Shown: in pieces, positions 24,925 through 33,861 of the stretch
Layout of the letters: every line of letters starts with the position of its first letter
Position numbering within the stretch: position 1 is the first letter of the stretch
Program-made: the position numbers and the translations under genes
NCBI GenBank assembly: GCA_903938485.1
Contig: CAJADF010000108.1
Coordinates: 62,001-126,000, forward strand
Direction: 5' to 3'
DNA from: an uncultured Methylococcaceae bacterium
GTDB lineage: Bacteria > Pseudomonadota > Gammaproteobacteria > Methylococcales > Methylomonadaceae
Length of the DNA stretch: 64,000 bases
Notes under the pieces: model-generated
Told to the model about the DNA's origin: nothing
Databases searched by the model: none
Seen by the model: only the letters and a program-made list of their open reading frames with translations

Positions 24925-25494
24925 TTATTTAGGCGTTTTTTCGCAATGTTTTGCGCAAATTCCATCTTTTGAATCTTTATGTTCTGCACAATGTTTAGTG
25001 CAATCATGTTCAGTTACGGCTTTATCATCGCAATGCGTTTTACAAATTTTATCCATTTCACCTTTGTTATCTGCGCAATGTGTTGTGCAATTATGCTCAG
25101 CTACGGCTTTATCATCGCAATGCGTTTTACAAATTTTACCTTTTACACCGTGATTATCTGCACAATGTTTAGTGCAATTGTGATCTGCAACCGCTTTTTC
25201 ATCACAATGTACTTTACAGATTTTGTCTTTTTTACCTTTTTTACTTTCTTTGCAATGTTTAGTGCAATCATGCGCACTCTTAGAATGATGCTCATCACAA
25301 TGCTCAAGCACTGGAGATTGTTGAGTATTTGCTATCACTGACTCAGGCGTTACTGCCGGAGCAACCACAGGTGCAACTTCTGTAGCAACAACAGGTGCTT
25401 CTGCCGCGTCAGTTAAAGGTTTTTGTGCTTCACAACCCGTTAATGCAACCACTGCAATTAAACCAGCAGCGATTAATAAATTTTTAATATTCAT
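24925..25494 (-). CDS. Cys/His-rich repeat lipoprotein, putative metal binder
   Basis: 189 residues. Signal peptide with lipobox LTGC (lipidated Cys21), an Ala/Pro/Val-rich linker (about 22-65), then about four 29-residue repeats. Each has H-x-C-T-x-H-C-(A/K), a short charged spacer, and K-I-C-K-x-H-C-D-(D/E)-K-A-V. The tail ends ICAKHCEKTPK. The regular Cys and His spacing, absence of other hydrophobic core residues and high charge point to a metal-binding, metallothionein-like envelope protein. No known family recognised. It could instead be a scaffold or a modified peptide precursor, but no maturase is adjacent. Confidence 0.7.
   Translation of the reverse strand: MNIKNLLIAAGLIAVVALTGCEAQKPLTDAAEAPVVATEVAPVVAPAVTPESVIANTQQSPVLEHCDEHHSKSAHDCTKHCKESKKGKKDKICKVHCDEKAVADHNCTKHCADNHGVKGKICKTHCDDKAVAEHNCTTHCADNKGEMDKICKTHCDDKAVTEHDCTKHCAEHKDSKDGICAKHCEKTPK
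24934..25281 (-). repeat. Tandem 87-bp coding repeats in the Cys/His-rich lipoprotein
   Basis: The block TTTATCATCGCAATGCG begins at 25021 and again at 25108, with a diverged copy at 25195: a strict 87-bp (29-codon) period. Units at 25021 and 25108 are most alike, so copy number probably changes by recombination. Confidence 0.8.
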
Positions 25495-25688
25495 ATCATC
25501 TCTCTCTTATTTTTAAATCCATCGAAATTGCGATTGTATGCCTGATAAGCCCATAAAACAAGAAAACTACGGTTATAAATGTGCCATCAATTTACTAAAT
25601 AAATTTTAGCCAATAAGTGTTTTGATCATGCGTATTGTTAAAGCACTTAACCATACTATAAATGCCTACTGCATTAATGTTAAAACTA

Positions 25689-26192
25689 TTACTCTGCTTC
25701 AGAGGGACGCATTTGAGTTCTAGCCCGTAACAAAGCCCAAATGACGACAAGCAATAATGCGGCTAACGAAAACTCTAGGGTGATAAATGCGGCTATTTTA
25801 AAATAAGCAAATAAGGGATGAACAAACCGCACCAACCAACCACCCACCTCATCTGCTAATGCAGAAAGATAGGTCAACGCACTTAGCCAAATCTTTAAAC
25901 GCACCGAAAAATCGGTCATTAACATTAAATGCGTTAATGTGACTATCAACATCCCCATCGAAAATAAATGAAAATGTGAGACTTCTAACATGCCTTGATA
26001 ACTTCTTGGCTGCGTAAATTGCTCTTCTGAACCTAAATAATAGGCGATAACAGAACTAGGTGTTAAAGCCATATGATGAAAATACATCAATGCGTTACTC
26101 AACCAAAGTAAAGCAATATAACCCAAAAACATTAGGACTAAAGCATTAAGCAACGCTTTACGCTGTTGCTCACCTGTTACAAAATAACGCAT
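25689..26192 (-). CDS. Four-helix inner-membrane protein of the FMN-binding/porin operon
   Basis: 167 residues with about four membrane helices. Histidines fall in or near helices (MYFHHMAL, EVSHFHLFSMGML, TLTHLMLM, VRFVHPLF), a pattern that could ligate haem or metal. No named family recognised. Start ATG at 26192 overlaps the last base of the FMN-binding gene's stop region, so the two are tightly coupled. Likely the membrane electron-transfer partner of the FMN-binding protein (inference). Confidence 0.65.
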   Translation of the reverse strand: MRYFVTGEQQRKALLNALVLMFLGYIALLWLSNALMYFHHMALTPSSVIAYYLGSEEQFTQPRSYQGMLEVSHFHLFSMGMLIVTLTHLMLMTDFSVRLKIWLSALTYLSALADEVGGWLVRFVHPLFAYFKIAAFITLEFSLAALLLVVIWALLRARTQMRPSEAE

Positions 26193-26734
26193 TATTCAGA
26201 ATCCTTATTTTTTATCATAAGTTGATAAATCATCATCACTTTACGAATACTATTAAGTGCAGTGCGCGTACTTAAGGTCGCACCACTAATACCATCAACG
26301 CCTTTATTAAAATCCATATTAGCCAACGGTTTTTTATACAATTTTTCATACCATGCCTGTGGTGGCTCATACTCACTCGGCTCATGAAAAGCCAACGTAT
26401 AAACATGGTTTAATTCACCCTCTGGCGATAATACAATCATTAATGTTTCTGGCTTAGTTCTTACCGTACTGGTTTCTATCGCTGCATAGCCTACTATTTT
26501 ATCTTGATTTTTACCGACATAAAAAGTGAACAAACCAGACTCTAATTTTATCTTAGCGACTTGCTCTATTTTTACGACCTGGTCTTCATCAGGAAACAAA
26601 GATAAAGGCTCAACAGTTGCACCTGCACCAAAAGCCAATTCCATTGCTTCATTTTTGCTGTAATAAACCGTTGCAAAACTGGCTGTAACCATCAATATTA
26701 AGTAGCTTAATACAATTAACTTAGCTATTTTCAT
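26192..26734 (-). CDS. FMN-binding domain protein (RnfG/NqrC-like, covalently flavinylated)
   Basis: 180 residues: one N-terminal membrane anchor (about 5-25) and an FMN-binding domain (PF04205). The flavinylation motif D147-G-I-S-G-A-T-L-S155 is intact; in this family ApbE links FMN through a phosphoester to the last Ser/Thr. It should act as a one- or two-electron carrier on the periplasmic side. ApbE is not in the window. It lies 30 nt downstream of the porin gene and overlaps the next membrane-protein gene. Confidence 0.85.
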   Translation of the reverse strand: MKIAKLIVLSYLILMVTASFATVYYSKNEAMELAFGAGATVEPLSLFPDEDQVVKIEQVAKIKLESGLFTFYVGKNQDKIVGYAAIETSTVRTKPETLMIVLSPEGELNHVYTLAFHEPSEYEPPQAWYEKLYKKPLANMDFNKGVDGISGATLSTRTALNSIRKVMMIYQLMIKNKDSE

Positions 26735-26764
26735 CCTCTGACCCTACTAATAAATCGTAACCTT

Positions 26765-28270
26765 TTAAAAAATAAAACCAAAACCTAAATTAAAATCGTC
26801 AGGCATACTGCCTTGTTTGGCCGTAAAATTTCTATAATCTGCCTTAAGAACCACTTGTGGTATAGGTTTGTATTGCAAACCCACCTGAAATACTTGCTGA
26901 TCTTTAGTCGGATCCGCACTATAACCTAACGGTGCTTTGCCTATAGTATTTAATTTTTCATAGCGCACAAAAGGGGCTAAATATTGCGGCGTATCTTTAA
27001 ACATTAAAGGTAAAACATCATAGCCAACTTCTGTATACCAACCATAATTTTGAGAACCAACAACACCTTGACCGTTGTCAGCAAAAATATTTTGCGCACT
27101 TAATAAATCCGCATTATTAATGATGCCCCATGAGCCTAAGACTCTAAACTCTAAACCATAATATTTCCACTGCAGATGCGACTCGTATATTTGCGTTAAA
27201 ACATCCGCTTTTTGATGATTATAAGTTAAATCTTGACCCGAATGACTCACATACCCAGATCCACCAATGGTTAATCCTGGCAATGCATCCGGCACATAAT
27301 CAAGCCTTGCCACATAACCTAAGTCTTGCGCTAAAGCCTGACTTCCTCCCCCTCTTCCTTCTTTAATACCCTCTGAACTAAAACCACTCGCATTTAAACC
27401 GTTAACCGCATAAGTGGTATACGTTAAATTAGGTGTAATAGCGCCAAATAAACCGACGCCCATTTCTCGCCAAGTACTTGGGATAATGGTTTGCTCTACC
27501 ATAGGTCGATGATTACCAAAATAAAAGAGTGGCTCGTGCATACGGTTAATCAACCCCATAGGCATTAATAACAAACCAGTTCGCACATTAATTTTAGGAT
27601 TAAGTAAAAAATCTAAAGACACGAACTCCGCAGAAACCTCACCTTTTTCTTCTGCGCCCTCACCTGTTGAGCCGTGTTCAAATTCCAACTCACTATTCAT
27701 TATGATGCTATCAGTAAACTTATAACCAACATACATCACCATGCGTTCCATATCCGCTTTTGATTTTTCTGCGCCTTTATCACCCACAATATTTTGATAA
27801 AAACCCTCACCATAACCACCAATAGATAACCCTTTACCTACCTGATAAACCTTAGAGGCAGCGGGGCCTAAACCATAGGCACTTTTAAGTTGTTTTTCTT
27901 CTGGAATGGCTAGATTAGTCCGTAATTTTTCAACTTCCTGACTCAGAATATCGGTTTTACGCTCTAGCTTTTTAACCTGATGACTAACCACTTGTGGCTG
28001 AGTACTTTGAGTATTATTGTTTGAGTTTTTACTTTCTACCGGAGATTTACTGTCAGTCAGTTGATTAACAGATGGATCAATTGCAACAGTCGACTTATTC
28101 TCCGCTTTTTCTAAACGGGCTTGCATCTCATTAAGTTGCTTTTGCTGCGCTTGTATAATTTTCCACATGTCTTCCATGGTTTGTGGCTTATCTAATGCAT
28201 AAGCCGACAAACTAACTGCAGTTATTGCCATAATGCCAAGACTTTTACTTAAAAAATTTGGATATTTCAT
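26765..28270 (-). CDS. Porin-like outer-membrane protein with N-terminal coiled coil
   Basis: 501 residues from the ATG at 28270 (GGAG 8 nt upstream); the frame is open to a TTG at 28300, which is less likely. Signal peptide MKYPNFLSKSLGIMAITAVS ending AYA, then a coiled coil (IIQAQQKQLNEMQARLEKA) and a second heptad stretch (KKLERKTDILSQEVEKLRTN), followed by about 16 beta-strands ending LGFGFIF. This is the layout of trimeric OprP/OprO-like and carbohydrate-porin families. A Fur box sits 50 nt upstream, so it is probably iron-repressed. Confidence 0.8.
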   Translation of the reverse strand: MKYPNFLSKSLGIMAITAVSLSAYALDKPQTMEDMWKIIQAQQKQLNEMQARLEKAENKSTVAIDPSVNQLTDSKSPVESKNSNNNTQSTQPQVVSHQVKKLERKTDILSQEVEKLRTNLAIPEEKQLKSAYGLGPAASKVYQVGKGLSIGGYGEGFYQNIVGDKGAEKSKADMERMVMYVGYKFTDSIIMNSELEFEHGSTGEGAEEKGEVSAEFVSLDFLLNPKINVRTGLLLMPMGLINRMHEPLFYFGNHRPMVEQTIIPSTWREMGVGLFGAITPNLTYTTYAVNGLNASGFSSEGIKEGRGGGSQALAQDLGYVARLDYVPDALPGLTIGGSGYVSHSGQDLTYNHQKADVLTQIYESHLQWKYYGLEFRVLGSWGIINNADLLSAQNIFADNGQGVVGSQNYGWYTEVGYDVLPLMFKDTPQYLAPFVRYEKLNTIGKAPLGYSADPTKDQQVFQVGLQYKPIPQVVLKADYRNFTAKQGSMPDDFNLGFGFIF

Positions 28271-28319
28271 TAACATATCTCCATTATTAGACTTTAACAA
28301 ATTCTAACCTTAGAAATAT

Positions 28320-28338
28320 GCAAATGCAAATCATTCTT
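28320..28338. promoter_or_regulatory. Fur box upstream of the porin/FMN-binding operon
   Basis: GCAAATGCAAATCATTCTT matches 13 of 19 positions of the Fur consensus GATAATGATAATCATTATC, including the central AAATCATT. It lies 50-68 nt before the porin start codon. Confidence 0.65.
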
Positions 28339-28470
28339 ATTTAATTAAAAACGATTTAACTCTGCGCTATTAAAATAAAACCCATTTTAATTTTAGTGAG
28401 ATAGATGAGAGCGGATTTATGACTAAAGTCAATTAATACCCTGAGGTATTAATTGATTAAAAAGCGATGA

Positions 28471-29085
28471 TTAAATAACTATTTTTGTTACAGGCTCAGA
28501 AAAATCTGAGGTACCTGCTGATGAGATACTGGCGTATCTAAATTGGTAAGTGCTACCAGGAATTAAATTAGCTATTTTACAAGTGGATAAAGTCATGATA
28601 TCAACTTCGATCCATTCGTTTATTTCACCGACAGGATTTACTTTTTTATATTGAACTTTATAAGCAACCGCACCCAAAACCGCTTTTAAGACAACAATAA
28701 CATCCCCACTGTGTTGACCATTATTAACCGCTATTTCAGCTTTTTGAAAAGGCGTGGGTTGTTTTGATACATGAAAACCGCTTTTGATAATGATAGTTTC
28801 ATCACCATTTGCCACTTTATTTACATAGATTACTAGGACTCTAAACAAATCATCTGCAATTTTTTCTTTATCATTCCGCTCAGAAATTGCGCTGTGTGCC
28901 CCATCTTTTGAAGCAAGAATAGCGACTTCAAAGTCATTAACTATCTGATTGATAGTTGCTAAAGGAACATCAAGTTCTTGAAAAATAGAGATATCCGCCA
29001 ATTGCAGAGCAACGTTTTTATAAAACTCTATCTTATCGTTCACTTTGAACTCAATAAAGTCGAGCACCGCTTTACTTATCTTCAT
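28471..29085 (-). CDS. Fibronectin type III domain protein
   Basis: 204 residues, no signal peptide. N-terminal helical region (about 1-105) followed by a C-terminal Fn3 domain (about 112-204) with AYKVQYKK and the typical GSTYQFRYASISSAGTSDFS loop. Proteins of this shape occur mostly as isolated genes of unknown role. It stands alone here, between the Fur-controlled operon and a repeat-rich intergenic region, which suggests an accessory or acquired gene. Confidence 0.65.
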   Translation of the reverse strand: MKISKAVLDFIEFKVNDKIEFYKNVALQLADISIFQELDVPLATINQIVNDFEVAILASKDGAHSAISERNDKEKIADDLFRVLVIYVNKVANGDETIIIKSGFHVSKQPTPFQKAEIAVNNGQHSGDVIVVLKAVLGAVAYKVQYKKVNPVGEINEWIEVDIMTLSTCKIANLIPGSTYQFRYASISSAGTSDFSEPVTKIVI

Positions 29086-29251
29086 AAGATCTACCTATAA
29101 ATAGTTAACTTTCAGAGTAATTCACTATAGGCCACTAATTTTAAATAGCTAGCTTTATTATCAATTAAGTGTAAATAAAAATTTCTGGATAACCGAATAA
29201 ACCTATAACTTATTGTAAAGACGAACTATTGACTACTATTTCTGAATTAAC

Positions 29252-29320
29252 AAAAAAGCCAATCACCTAGTCTTTAACACTAAACAGGTACTCTTTAACA
29301 GTAAATACCTGCGGCTTTTT
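29252..29320. terminator. Terminator-like hairpin enclosing tandem direct repeats
   Basis: AAAAAAGCC (29252-29260) and GGCTTTTT (29312-29319) can pair, with an inner CAGGTA/TACCTG stem. T tracts occur on both strands. It may end transcription coming from the TonB-receptor gene about 370 nt away. Confidence 0.4.
29271..29305. repeat. Two 14-bp direct repeats TCTTTAACA(C/G)TAAA, 21-bp period
   Basis: Copies at 29271-29284 and 29292-29305 differ by one base. A weaker TCTTTTAAAG follows at 29333. The 21-bp step matches the register of the AATAGR array that begins at 29366. Confidence 0.6.
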
Positions 29321-29365
29321 ACTAATAAGCCCTCTTTTAAAGAAAACTTTAAATACAATTCTGCT

Positions 29366-29667
29366 AATAGGATTTAAGAAAAACTATTTTTAACTTTAAA
29401 AACTGACAATAGAACTTACGAAACCCCGGAAGGGACCATCAGAAAAACAAAATAGGATTTACATCAAGCGGAATAGACCATCAAAAAAGCGTAATAGGCG
29501 CTACAAAACTGACAATAGAAAATCCATTCAACAAAATTGCAAATTAGAAAAAACTTTTAGGCTTTACGAGAAGACGCTTTCGGATTTTCGCAAATGACAA
29601 ACTTAATTGCGTTAAACCCAATAGAACATCTGATGGATAAAATAGGCTAAATGCAGAGCAGAATAGG
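29366..29667. repeat. Array of nine AATAGR boxes on a 21-bp register
   Basis: AATAGG/AATAGA occurs at 29366, 29408, 29451, 29472, 29493, 29514, 29620, 29641 and 29662. Steps are 42, 43, 21, 21, 21, 106, 21 and 21 bp, so all are close to multiples of 21. Sequences between boxes differ, though GGATTTA, CCATCA and ACTGAC recur. This fills the non-coding 599-nt gap (29086-29684) together with the repeats at 29271. No gene was seen in that gap. Confidence 0.75.
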
Positions 29668-29684
29668 ATATCTATTCAAAAATA

Positions 29685-31700
29685 TTAATAACTCACCCTA
29701 AAACCAATCTCTACACCTCGACCTGGCTCAGGGGCATAATTGCGTAAATAAGACGTCGAATTTCGGATTAGTTCATTCGTAAGGTTATTAGCTTTAGCAA
29801 ACACCATTACATCAACGCCCTTAACCCCCAATACTTTATATTGTGTATCCATACTCAATAACAAATACCCAGTTGTTGGCGTATCGTATTCACCTGCATA
29901 GACTTGTGCCTCTCCTCGAGTTAACCTAATACTACTAGCCCACAAGCCAACACTATGATCTAACTGTAAGCCAAAACGCAAAGGCGGCATTCTTGGGACA
30001 TCGGTGTCATTTACAAATTGCCCTCGCGTAAAATCGCTAAATAAGGTTAAATCGACAAAGCCCCATTTATTCTGCAAAACAGGAAAAACCAATTTACTTT
30101 CATAACCCATAAAAGTAGCATCGGCTTGCCGGCTTTCTAATACAGCAGCACCTTGTATAAACTGCCCGTTGCGCTGCTGATAAATATAATCAACCGCCCA
30201 ATTATGAAATAAATCTAACTGAGCCTTAACCCAATCCGCCTTAAATTTATAACCCAGATCTAAATTATAAGAAGTCTCTTCGTGTAAATTAATATTACCT
30301 TTCTCATAACTCCGCGTCGCATCATGATAACCATCTACTAATAACTCTTGCACTTGCGGCGCGCGCTGAGAACGGGTTATTGCCAAATTTAAACTATTTT
30401 TTTCATTTAAATCCCATACACTAGCTACAGAGGCACTAACAGGCGTGTAATTTAAACTCTGCATGCTCTCCGGTAACAAAGCGGTATCTTCGACACGCAA
30501 ACCCACCTGATTTGCCAACACTCCCGTCTTAAACGACTCTAAAGCAAACACACCATAACTAGTAGTCTGTGTTTCGGGGACAATAACAGCATTAGATGCT
30601 TTATTAATGGCCGCAAAGTCGCTTGCTAAAGCCTGAAAGCCTAACAAACCTTTAAAGATACCCACAGGGTTATGGGTCATCTCAAGTCGACTTTCATACG
30701 TTTTATTCGTAAAAAAAGCCGACGCAACCCCATCGGCTATTTCTGTATGCTGGTAATCGGTATACGATAACTTGGTTTGCAATAACTCAGCAAAATTAAC
30801 AGGTTTTTTTAACTCACTTTTAAAATCGTATTTACTTTGTTTAAGATCTATTCGGGTTAAGTCACCCCCTGATCCATCGGGTGCAATACCATAATTATTT
30901 TCTAGACGATTAATAGACACGCCCGCAAACCCTGGATCCCCCACTAAAGACAGCCCTGCAGATCCACTAATCGCATGTGCTGATGTGTTATTGATAAAAC
31001 CCTGAGGATTCTGAATAACATTTAAACTTGGGTCAGTTACTTGAGCGGATTTAACATCAATAGCGGATCCACCAATATCCATGTTATTACGATCACGATA
31101 AAACCCATCTAAATGATAGGCCAAGGCACTTTTACCGCCTTCTACTTTCATTACGGTAGCCGTTTCATCAGAAACCGAGTCAAAACGTTGCTCAAGCGTG
31201 CTGGTTACTAATTTATCAGGGAGTTTGCCTAAGATTCTATTGTCTAACACATTAACCACACCGCCCATAAGGCCACTACCATAGAGTAAAGTAGCAGGGC
31301 CACGTAATACCTCAATACGCTCGGCTAATAATGCTTCAACACTGGACGCGTGATCAGGACTAATGGCAGAGACATCATTGCTACCCACACCGTTATTGAG
31401 CACTTTAACTCGAGAGCCACTTTGGCCTCTTATAATGGGTGTTCCCACACCCGGCCCAAATGATTGACTGGTGATACCTAATTCATTTTTAAGTGTTTCA
31501 CCGATGCTATGACCCACTTTTAAACGTAATTCTTCATCGCTCAACACGGTCACAGGCGTAACAAATTCTGATATTTTTTGAGTAATAGGCGCTGTTACAA
31601 TCACATCATCCAATTCAACAACACTTTCGTCAGCAACCGTTGCTGTTGAGATTATTAAAGCACTGAATAGACCATAATAAAATTTATTTCTAAAAAACAT
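29685..31700 (-). CDS. TonB-dependent outer-membrane receptor (ZnuD-like)
   Basis: 671 residues. Signal peptide ending TVA, TonB-box-like DDVIVTAP, plug domain with PIIRGQSGSRVKVLNNGVG, DVSAISPDHA and RGPATLLYGSGLMGGVVN, and a 22-strand barrel ending in an aromatic-containing GVEIGFRVSY. The plug sequence with SISPDHA-type segment is close to the ZnuD group of zinc/haem receptors, but a clear His-rich loop is not obvious, so the substrate is unsettled. A perfect 17-bp palindrome lies about 90 nt upstream. Confidence 0.85.
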   Translation of the reverse strand: MFFRNKFYYGLFSALIISTATVADESVVELDDVIVTAPITQKISEFVTPVTVLSDEELRLKVGHSIGETLKNELGITSQSFGPGVGTPIIRGQSGSRVKVLNNGVGSNDVSAISPDHASSVEALLAERIEVLRGPATLLYGSGLMGGVVNVLDNRILGKLPDKLVTSTLEQRFDSVSDETATVMKVEGGKSALAYHLDGFYRDRNNMDIGGSAIDVKSAQVTDPSLNVIQNPQGFINNTSAHAISGSAGLSLVGDPGFAGVSINRLENNYGIAPDGSGGDLTRIDLKQSKYDFKSELKKPVNFAELLQTKLSYTDYQHTEIADGVASAFFTNKTYESRLEMTHNPVGIFKGLLGFQALASDFAAINKASNAVIVPETQTTSYGVFALESFKTGVLANQVGLRVEDTALLPESMQSLNYTPVSASVASVWDLNEKNSLNLAITRSQRAPQVQELLVDGYHDATRSYEKGNINLHEETSYNLDLGYKFKADWVKAQLDLFHNWAVDYIYQQRNGQFIQGAAVLESRQADATFMGYESKLVFPVLQNKWGFVDLTLFSDFTRGQFVNDTDVPRMPPLRFGLQLDHSVGLWASSIRLTRGEAQVYAGEYDTPTTGYLLLSMDTQYKVLGVKGVDVMVFAKANNLTNELIRNSTSYLRNYAPEPGRGVEIGFRVSY

Positions 31701-31785
31701 CTTTCCCTTTAATTCTGCCCGGTCTTATACCTAAGACATTTATTTTAACCCGCTAATATTACAAGCAAAATAAAGATGACTTAAT

Positions 31786-31802
31786 CGCGACAAATTGTCG
31801 CG
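31786..31802. promoter_or_regulatory. Perfect 17-bp palindrome upstream of the TonB receptor gene
   Basis: CGCGACAA-A-TTGTCGCG, directly followed by a further half-site CGACAAT (31803-31809). It lies 86-102 nt before the receptor start and looks like an operator; it has no adjacent T tract and is GC-rich relative to its surroundings. Confidence 0.55.
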
Positions 31803-31907
31803 CGACAATATGCCACATTTTCAGACGGCTATTTAAACAGTATCCTATGTTCAACTCTTGATTGGCGCTCCGCTCCTAAAGGTATCAGAGTCTTAATATA
31901 TCCTCTT

Positions 31908-31934
31908 AAAACGGTCACATGACCGTTTTTTTTT
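31908..31934. terminator. Intrinsic terminator after argB
   Basis: AAAACGGTCA and TGACCGTTTT form a 10-bp stem with a 2-nt loop plus a T tract on the plus strand and a shorter one on the minus strand. It begins 11 nt after the argB stop. Confidence 0.85.
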
Positions 31935-31944
31935 GCCCTTAAGT

Positions 31945-32847
<903 letters not shown>

Positions 32848-32925
32848 TTATTTCCATTTTTAAACTAAAGTTTACTGAGATAATGCCTAGATTTTAAGAT
32901 CATCGGCTTAACTATTTAATGTGTA

Positions 32926-33384
32926 TTAATGACGACCCGTATGACCAAAACCACCCGCGCCTCTATCCGTTACCGTTGTAAAGCTATCCACTATTTTAAA
33001 ATCAACTTGTACGACAGGCATAAATAAAAGTTGGGCAATTCTTTCACCCGGCTGTACAACATAATCTTCTAAACCATCATTGTGTAAAATGACGCCAATT
33101 TCACCATGATAATCAGAATCAACAATCCCCAAACCTTGACCCACTCTAACCTGACTATTCAAACAAAGACCGCTGCGACTAGCAACTACGGCAACCAAGC
33201 CAGGATCTTGGATATTTACCGCTAAGCCCGTGCCAATTAACCTATTTTTACCACCTGATATAACAATAGACTCTTCGATACAAGCAATTAAGTCTAAGCC
33301 AGCTGAACCGGGTGTTTTATAGGCAGGGACGCCATATTTCTCAAGCAAAGGATTAACAATTCTAGTTTCAATTAATCTTTTCAT
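32926..33384 (-). CDS. dut: dUTP diphosphatase
   Basis: 152 residues from the ATG at 33384 (GGTGAG upstream); a GTG 9 nt further up is possible. All five trimeric dUTPase motifs are visible: AGLDLIA, ASRSGLC (RSG, with Cys in place of the usual Leu/Met), [13 protein letters not shown] (catalytic Asp), ERIAQLLF and the C-terminal [11 protein letters not shown]-loop-like arm. It hydrolyses dUTP to dUMP. Confidence 0.96.
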   Translation of the reverse strand: MKRLIETRIVNPLLEKYGVPAYKTPGSAGLDLIACIEESIVISGGKNRLIGTGLAVNIQDPGLVAVVASRSGLCLNSQVRVGQGLGIVDSDYHGEIGVILHNDGLEDYVVQPGERIAQLLFMPVVQVDFKIVDSFTTVTDRGAGGFGHTGRH

Positions 33385-33511
33385 CTGTCTCACCTTTTAA
33401 ATTAAATATTATAACCCAGCGTATGAGTAGTTAGGCTTTGCTATTTTAGTTAAGCGTGTGACTAAAAACTATAATAAGATAGCATCAACATTACCTTAAA
33501 CGAGTCACCCT

Positions 33512-33853
33512 ATGCGTTATCTTATTTTACTCAGCATTGCACTGGCTTTTCCAGTATTTGCTGTTGATGATACTCCTCCACAATTGGAGGCGCTTCCTGA
33601 AGCGCCAGAACCCATTCCATCTGCCCAAAGTGGTGAGGTGTTAGAACCAGACATTACGATTATTCGTAAAGAAAAAAAAACTGTTCAAGAATATCGTCGC
33701 GGTGGCAAACTTTATATGATTAAAGTGATACCCGATGCGGGTCCTCCCTATTATTTCTTAGATAGAGACGGTGACGGAAAAATGGATGTACGTAGAGATG
33801 ATCTAGATCGCGGAGAAAGTAATATCAATCTATGGAAAATATTTGAGTGGTAA
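33512..33853 (+). CDS. DUF2782 secreted protein
   Basis: 113 residues. Signal peptide MRYLILLSIALAFPVFA, a Pro/Glu-rich linker, then the DUF2782 core (EPDITIIRKEKKTVQEYRRG ... PPYYFLDRDGDGKMD). The RDGDGKMD segment looks like a short calcium-type loop. Function unknown; in other gammaproteobacteria it is often next to polA. Here it is divergent from dut. Confidence 0.85.
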   Translation: MRYLILLSIALAFPVFAVDDTPPQLEALPEAPEPIPSAQSGEVLEPDITIIRKEKKTVQEYRRGGKLYMIKVIPDAGPPYYFLDRDGDGKMDVRRDDLDRGESNINLWKIFEW

Positions 33854-33861
33854 ACATATCA

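Noticed and set aside
24979..25341. 120-codon plus-strand frame rich in Met/Phe/Ile
   Set aside because: It is the antisense of the Cys/His repeat lipoprotein; its periodicity comes from the repeats.
25581..25592. TGGCAC on the complement upstream of the Cys/His lipoprotein gene, as a sigma-54 -24 element
   Set aside because: The base pair 10 nt further on is AC and not GC, so the essential -12 element is missing.
29366..29667. CRISPR array
   Set aside because: The conserved part is only 6 bp and the period 21 bp; no cas genes are present and there are no repeats of CRISPR length.
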